Assembly: GCF_001687305.1 (NCBI RefSeq)
Contig: NZ_KV700385.1
Coordinates: forward strand, 248,001-312,000
From: Actinomyces vulturis
GTDB taxonomy: Bacteria > Actinomycetota > Actinomycetes > Actinomycetales > Actinomycetaceae
Direction of reading: 5' to 3'
DNA: 64,000 nucleotides
The notes under the pieces were generated by a model, which searched no databases, was not told the origin of the DNA, and worked only from the letters and a program-made list of their open reading frames with translations. Made by a program: the position numbers and the translations under genes. Numbering within the stretch: the first letter of the stretch is position 1; each line of letters begins with the position of its first letter. This document shows positions 61,221 to 64,000 of the stretch, in pieces.

Positions 61221-62291
61221 TCAGTCTTGATGAGCGTTCTTGCGGCGACGAGGACGCTTAGGACGCGGGATTCGTTTCAGGCGCTGAGCCTGCGCGGTAG
61301 ACACACCTGCGCTAAGGACACGACCTTCCAATCGCTGAGCTTTCTTTGCTTCACGCGCTTCCTTACGAGCACGTGAGCGCGCCTGGGCACGAGCGTGAAG
61401 ATTACGCACGGGGCGCGGGGGGCCAATCTCAGCTAACAAAGTACCCACGAGGATGAATGCACCGCCGATAAGTAGGCGACTAGTGAGCGCTTCGCCTCCA
61501 ATGAGGATCGCAAATGCGGCAGCGAAAACAGGTTCTGCGGAGAGAATGACGGCTGCACGAGCAGCGTTCATTCGTGCCTGCGCCCAAGTCTGAAGTACCA
61601 GAGCCCCGAGACCTACGACGATGGCGAGATAGAAGGTGATACCCCAGTCACCTGCACCATGAGGAATCTGAATGCCACCAGGAGCGGCAATAACCAGATG
61701 AATGGCTGCCATAACAATGGCCTGAATAACGGCAATTGCCAGGGGGTCACGCCCTCCAGCCCATTGAGCAGTGCAAGCCACGTGAAGGGAGTAGAAAATA
61801 GCACCGATAACAAGGGTAAGTTCACCAAAGCCCACGCTCAGCCCATCCAAGCCGAGTACGGCTGTACCGGTCAACGCGAGGATCAAGGCCACCATAGTGA
61901 TCTTGGAGACACGAGCATTAAAGAGAAAGAACGCCACAATAGGGGTTCCCACTACGTACAACGCGGTGATAAATCCAGAGACAGACGCTGAAGCTTGAGT
62001 CAATCCATAGGTCTGAAAGATTTGACCAGCAGAATAGAACAAGCCGAGGGTTCCACCGATTTTCCACGTAGAGCGGTCAGCAACGCGAAGCCTGGGAAAT
62101 GTGACGATAGAGCCAAAGAGTGCAGCCACGGTGAAACGCACGCCCAAGAAATCCCACATGGGGACGCGATCAAGGACGTCTTTGGTCAGCCAGAAACTCG
62201 AGCCAAAGATAATCGACACCGCGATAAGTGCCATACCCGGGAGGAAGGCAGTGTTACGGCGAGCGAAAATTGCGGGTGGACGCAGATTCAT
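61221..62291 (-). CDS. DMT/EamA family transporter
   Basis: About 356 residues, ten hydrophobic segments in two EamA repeats: first repeat from GMALIAVSIIFGSSFW to PIVAFFLF, second from KITMVALILALTGTA to AILIGGEALTSRLLIGGAFILVGTLLAE. The tail (about 300-356) is basic (RARAQARSRARKEAREAKKAQRLEGR). It is a drug/metabolite exporter of unknown substrate. The ATG at 62291 has AGGAG 13 nt upstream. The ATG at 62336 would start inside the loop of a 16-bp palindrome and is less likely. It is downstream of murB in the same direction. Confidence 0.85.
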   Translation of the reverse strand: MNLRPPAIFARRNTAFLPGMALIAVSIIFGSSFWLTKDVLDRVPMWDFLGVRFTVAALFGSIVTFPRLRVADRSTWKIGGTLGLFYSAGQIFQTYGLTQASASVSGFITALYVVGTPIVAFFLFNARVSKITMVALILALTGTAVLGLDGLSVGFGELTLVIGAIFYSLHVACTAQWAGGRDPLAIAVIQAIVMAAIHLVIAAPGGIQIPHGAGDWGITFYLAIVVGLGALVLQTWAQARMNAARAAVILSAEPVFAAAFAILIGGEALTSRLLIGGAFILVGTLLAEIGPPRPVRNLHARAQARSRARKEAREAKKAQRLEGRVLSAGVSTAQAQRLKRIPRPKRPRRRKNAHQD

Positions 62292-62317
62292 AAAACTCGT
62301 TGAACTCCTGAATGGTT

Positions 62318-62361
62318 CCTCAGCGCGCGTTGTCATCGACTGATAACAACGCGCGCTGAGG
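62318..62361 (-). terminator. 16-bp perfect palindrome between murB and the DMT gene
   Basis: Arms CCTCAGCGCGCGTTGT (62318-62333) and its complement (62346-62361) flank a 12-nt loop. It lies between the murB stop (62485) and the DMT gene. It could end murB transcription or be a leader element of the DMT mRNA. An ATG in the loop opens an alternative DMT start. Confidence 0.6.
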
Positions 62362-62484
62362 ATACGGTAAAAACTTGCGATGCCGTTACTGCGTATGTGG
62401 GACTCGGTGATATCGAGGCCTTCGGTTGCTCCGATAGGGGATATCCGCTCAGCGGATTCCTCCTGGTCAGGATCGAGTCAAAAC

Positions 62485-63696
62485 TTAAAGGTACACAGGT
62501 TCTGGAACCAGTGTGACACCGAATGCCTGCTTAACGCGAGCGCTCACTTCGTCAGCCAGGTGGCGAATATCTGATGCACTTGCTTGGCCACGGTTGGTAA
62601 TGGCCAGTGCGTGTTTCGTGGACAAGGATGCCAGGGCATCGGCCTCTAATGCAAAGCCGGGATTCATACCTGCATGATCGATCAACCACGCAGCACTCGT
62701 CTTGATCTCATCACTGTTTGCCAGAGCAAAGCGAGGTGCTTCATCAGGCAATGTTGCGGCCTGCTCAGCAGAGAGGATGGGATTGGTAAAGAAAGAACCT
62801 ACTGACCATGTGTCATGGTCAGAGGGATCAAGCACCATCCCCTTAGAGCGGCGTAGGTCAAGGACGGCTTCACGAACAGCACGAGCATCAACACGTTCTC
62901 CCATATCCACGCCCAAGTGATCGGCCAAGCCCTTGTAAGCAATAGGGGCGGACAGACTTGCCTGACGCACGGAGAAAGTCACACTCAACACCACCCAGCG
63001 CGGGGTGGGGCCCCAAGGACCTTCGGTCATGGAACGCTTGAGTGCGGAATTGCGGTAGGTGAGTTTGAGATTGGCGAATGGAATGTGAACGGGACGAGCT
63101 AACTCACGATCCCACGCGCGCACACTGGCGATAAGTTCACTCAATTCTGCACCGTAAGCTCCCACGTTTTGTACGGGGGCTGCACCAACAGTTCCGGGAA
63201 TACCAGATAAAGGAGCGAATCCGCCCCAGTGATGACCAATAGCTTCGGTGACTAGTTCATCAAGCGCCGTGCCTACAGTGACAGAAAATTCTGCGCCACC
63301 GCAGCGATCATCAGCGGTCTGGGTGATGGAGTTACGAGCATCACGCAAAACCACGCCAGGGAATGGATCATCACTAGCGACGATATTAGAGCCTCCCCCC
63401 ATCATGAGCAGGGGGGTGCCTGATTCATCTGCTTCGCGGATCGTGTCAATGAGTTCTGCTTCAGTGGTTGCTTCTACGTACTGCTTGACGGAGCCGCCAA
63501 CGTGCAAAGTGGTGAGGTCAGCCAAAGTGAGGGATGCGGCGTCTTCACTCTTTCCGGTGGGGTAAGCAAGGGAAGGAACTGGAGTGGGAGGCTCCTCGTT
63601 GACGCTGAGCGACATCATGCAACTTTCCCCCTGGTCAAGAGGGATATCGGGCATGGCGGTGGGCTGTGTAGGGTCACTTGTCCATGAATCTGTCAT
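62485..63696 (-). CDS. murB: UDP-N-acetylenolpyruvoylglucosamine reductase (MurB)
   Basis: A 403-residue MurB. The FAD-binding region has TTLHVGGSVKQYVEATTEAELID and MMGGGSNIVASDD, the GIPGTVGAAPVQNVGAYG loop follows, and the substrate part contains SVGSFFTNPI with the proton-donating Ser. It makes UDP-MurNAc from the enolpyruvate in peptidoglycan synthesis. The first 45 residues are a poorly conserved extension, so a later start is possible. The coding end lies 150 bp upstream of the DMT gene. Confidence 0.94.
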   Translation of the reverse strand: MTDSWTSDPTQPTAMPDIPLDQGESCMMSLSVNEEPPTPVPSLAYPTGKSEDAASLTLADLTTLHVGGSVKQYVEATTEAELIDTIREADESGTPLLMMGGGSNIVASDDPFPGVVLRDARNSITQTADDRCGGAEFSVTVGTALDELVTEAIGHHWGGFAPLSGIPGTVGAAPVQNVGAYGAELSELIASVRAWDRELARPVHIPFANLKLTYRNSALKRSMTEGPWGPTPRWVVLSVTFSVRQASLSAPIAYKGLADHLGVDMGERVDARAVREAVLDLRRSKGMVLDPSDHDTWSVGSFFTNPILSAEQAATLPDEAPRFALANSDEIKTSAAWLIDHAGMNPGFALEADALASLSTKHALAITNRGQASASDIRHLADEVSARVKQAFGVTLVPEPVYL

Positions 63697-63726
63697 GGCC
63701 CAAGCCTAGTCCTGAGGGTGGTTTTC

Positions 63727-64000
63727 CTAGGACTTCAGTCGCTGATGTTCTCCCGGAGCAGTAAGAACGCCTGCCCCGAAAAAGGCCGGGATCATTAAGA
63801 ATGCGATAACGATTTGTGCATGACGGTAGCCCACGTGCGTGGCGAGGGCGCCAAGGATAGGTGGACCAACAAGGGCTGCGCCGTAGGCAATCGTGGCGAC
63901 CACGGCCACGCGAACCGTTGCCCATGCTGCGTCGTCAGAAGCAGCACTCATTCCTAACGGGTAGGCCAGTGCTGTTCCCAGGGCCCACAGGGACACGCCG
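63727..64000 (-). CDS. MFS-type transporter, C-terminal part (5' end beyond the window)
   Basis: The frame is open from the window edge to a stop at 63727 (91 codons). It has two to three hydrophobic segments and reads YPLGMSAASDDAAWATVRVAV, then GAALVGPPILGALATHVGYRHAQIVIAFLMIPAF, in part. This looks like the last helices of an MFS protein. The gene begins beyond 64000, so no start is given. No substrate can be assigned. Confidence 0.7.
   Translation of the reverse strand, partial: GVSLWALGTALAYPLGMSAASDDAAWATVRVAVVATIAYGAALVGPPILGALATHVGYRHAQIVIAFLMIPAFFGAGVLTAPGEHQRLKS

Overview
The window comes from a high-GC Gram-positive bacterium, most likely an Actinomycetaceae-like actinobacterium of moderate GC. 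Support includes an Rv3235-family gene beside secA, zinc-binding (C+) forms of S14 and L36, a BldC-type HTH protein, actinobacterial-style S3/S5/L17 tails, many GTG starts, and secE-nusG-rplK-rplA next to tRNA-Trp. The assignment rests on gene content and was not checked by a search.

Layout, left to right. 0-4.3 kb is accessory and envelope-related: the start of a CpaE/TadZ-like ATPase and a CpaB-like SAF protein (Tad pilus type), a BldC-like regulator, an unknown protein, a LysM membrane protein and an Rv3235-family protein. 4.3-9 kb holds secA, a comF-type gene and the ribosome hibernation factor gene. 9-14 kb holds rpsI, rplM, truA, a polyphosphate-glucokinase-like gene and a phosphohexomutase. 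From 14 to 34 kb lies the alpha-spc-S10 block on the minus strand (rplQ up to rpsJ), with map, adk, secY and infA in their usual places, a drug-transporter-like MFS gene between rpsQ and rplN, and no rpsD between rpsK and rpoA. Then come tuf, fusA, rpsG and rpsL (str operon), a response regulator/double-module histidine kinase pair, rpoC-rpoB, an ABC exporter pair on the plus strand, rplL-rplJ, a type 4 prepilin peptidase, and rplA-rplK-nusG-secE-tRNA-Trp. The last 7 kb are metabolic and transport genes: aminotransferase, a phosphotransferase-fold protein, adenosine deaminase, a DMT exporter, murB and a truncated MFS gene.

Nearly all translation, transcription and Sec genes run on the minus strand in the order expected for actinobacteria. 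Accessory inserts sit at operon boundaries. The Tad-type genes at the left edge and the prepilin peptidase at 53 kb may serve one pilus system.

The less expected content is in the RNA. Almost every operon boundary has a long inverted repeat, and most lack a U-tract. Where a stem is imperfect, the imperfection is nearly always a G-U pair on the transcribed minus strand, while hairpins between convergent genes are perfect. The rpsL and rplJ leaders are strings of hairpins ending in a terminator with a clear U-tract 40-50 nt before the start codon, as expected of attenuators. The hibernation factor gene has a structured leader with an 11-nt perfect match to the 16S rRNA anti-Shine-Dalgarno tail and no start codon nearby. 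These leaders, and the histidine kinase with two membrane/kinase-like halves, are my best candidates for undescribed biology. None is proven by the sequence alone.
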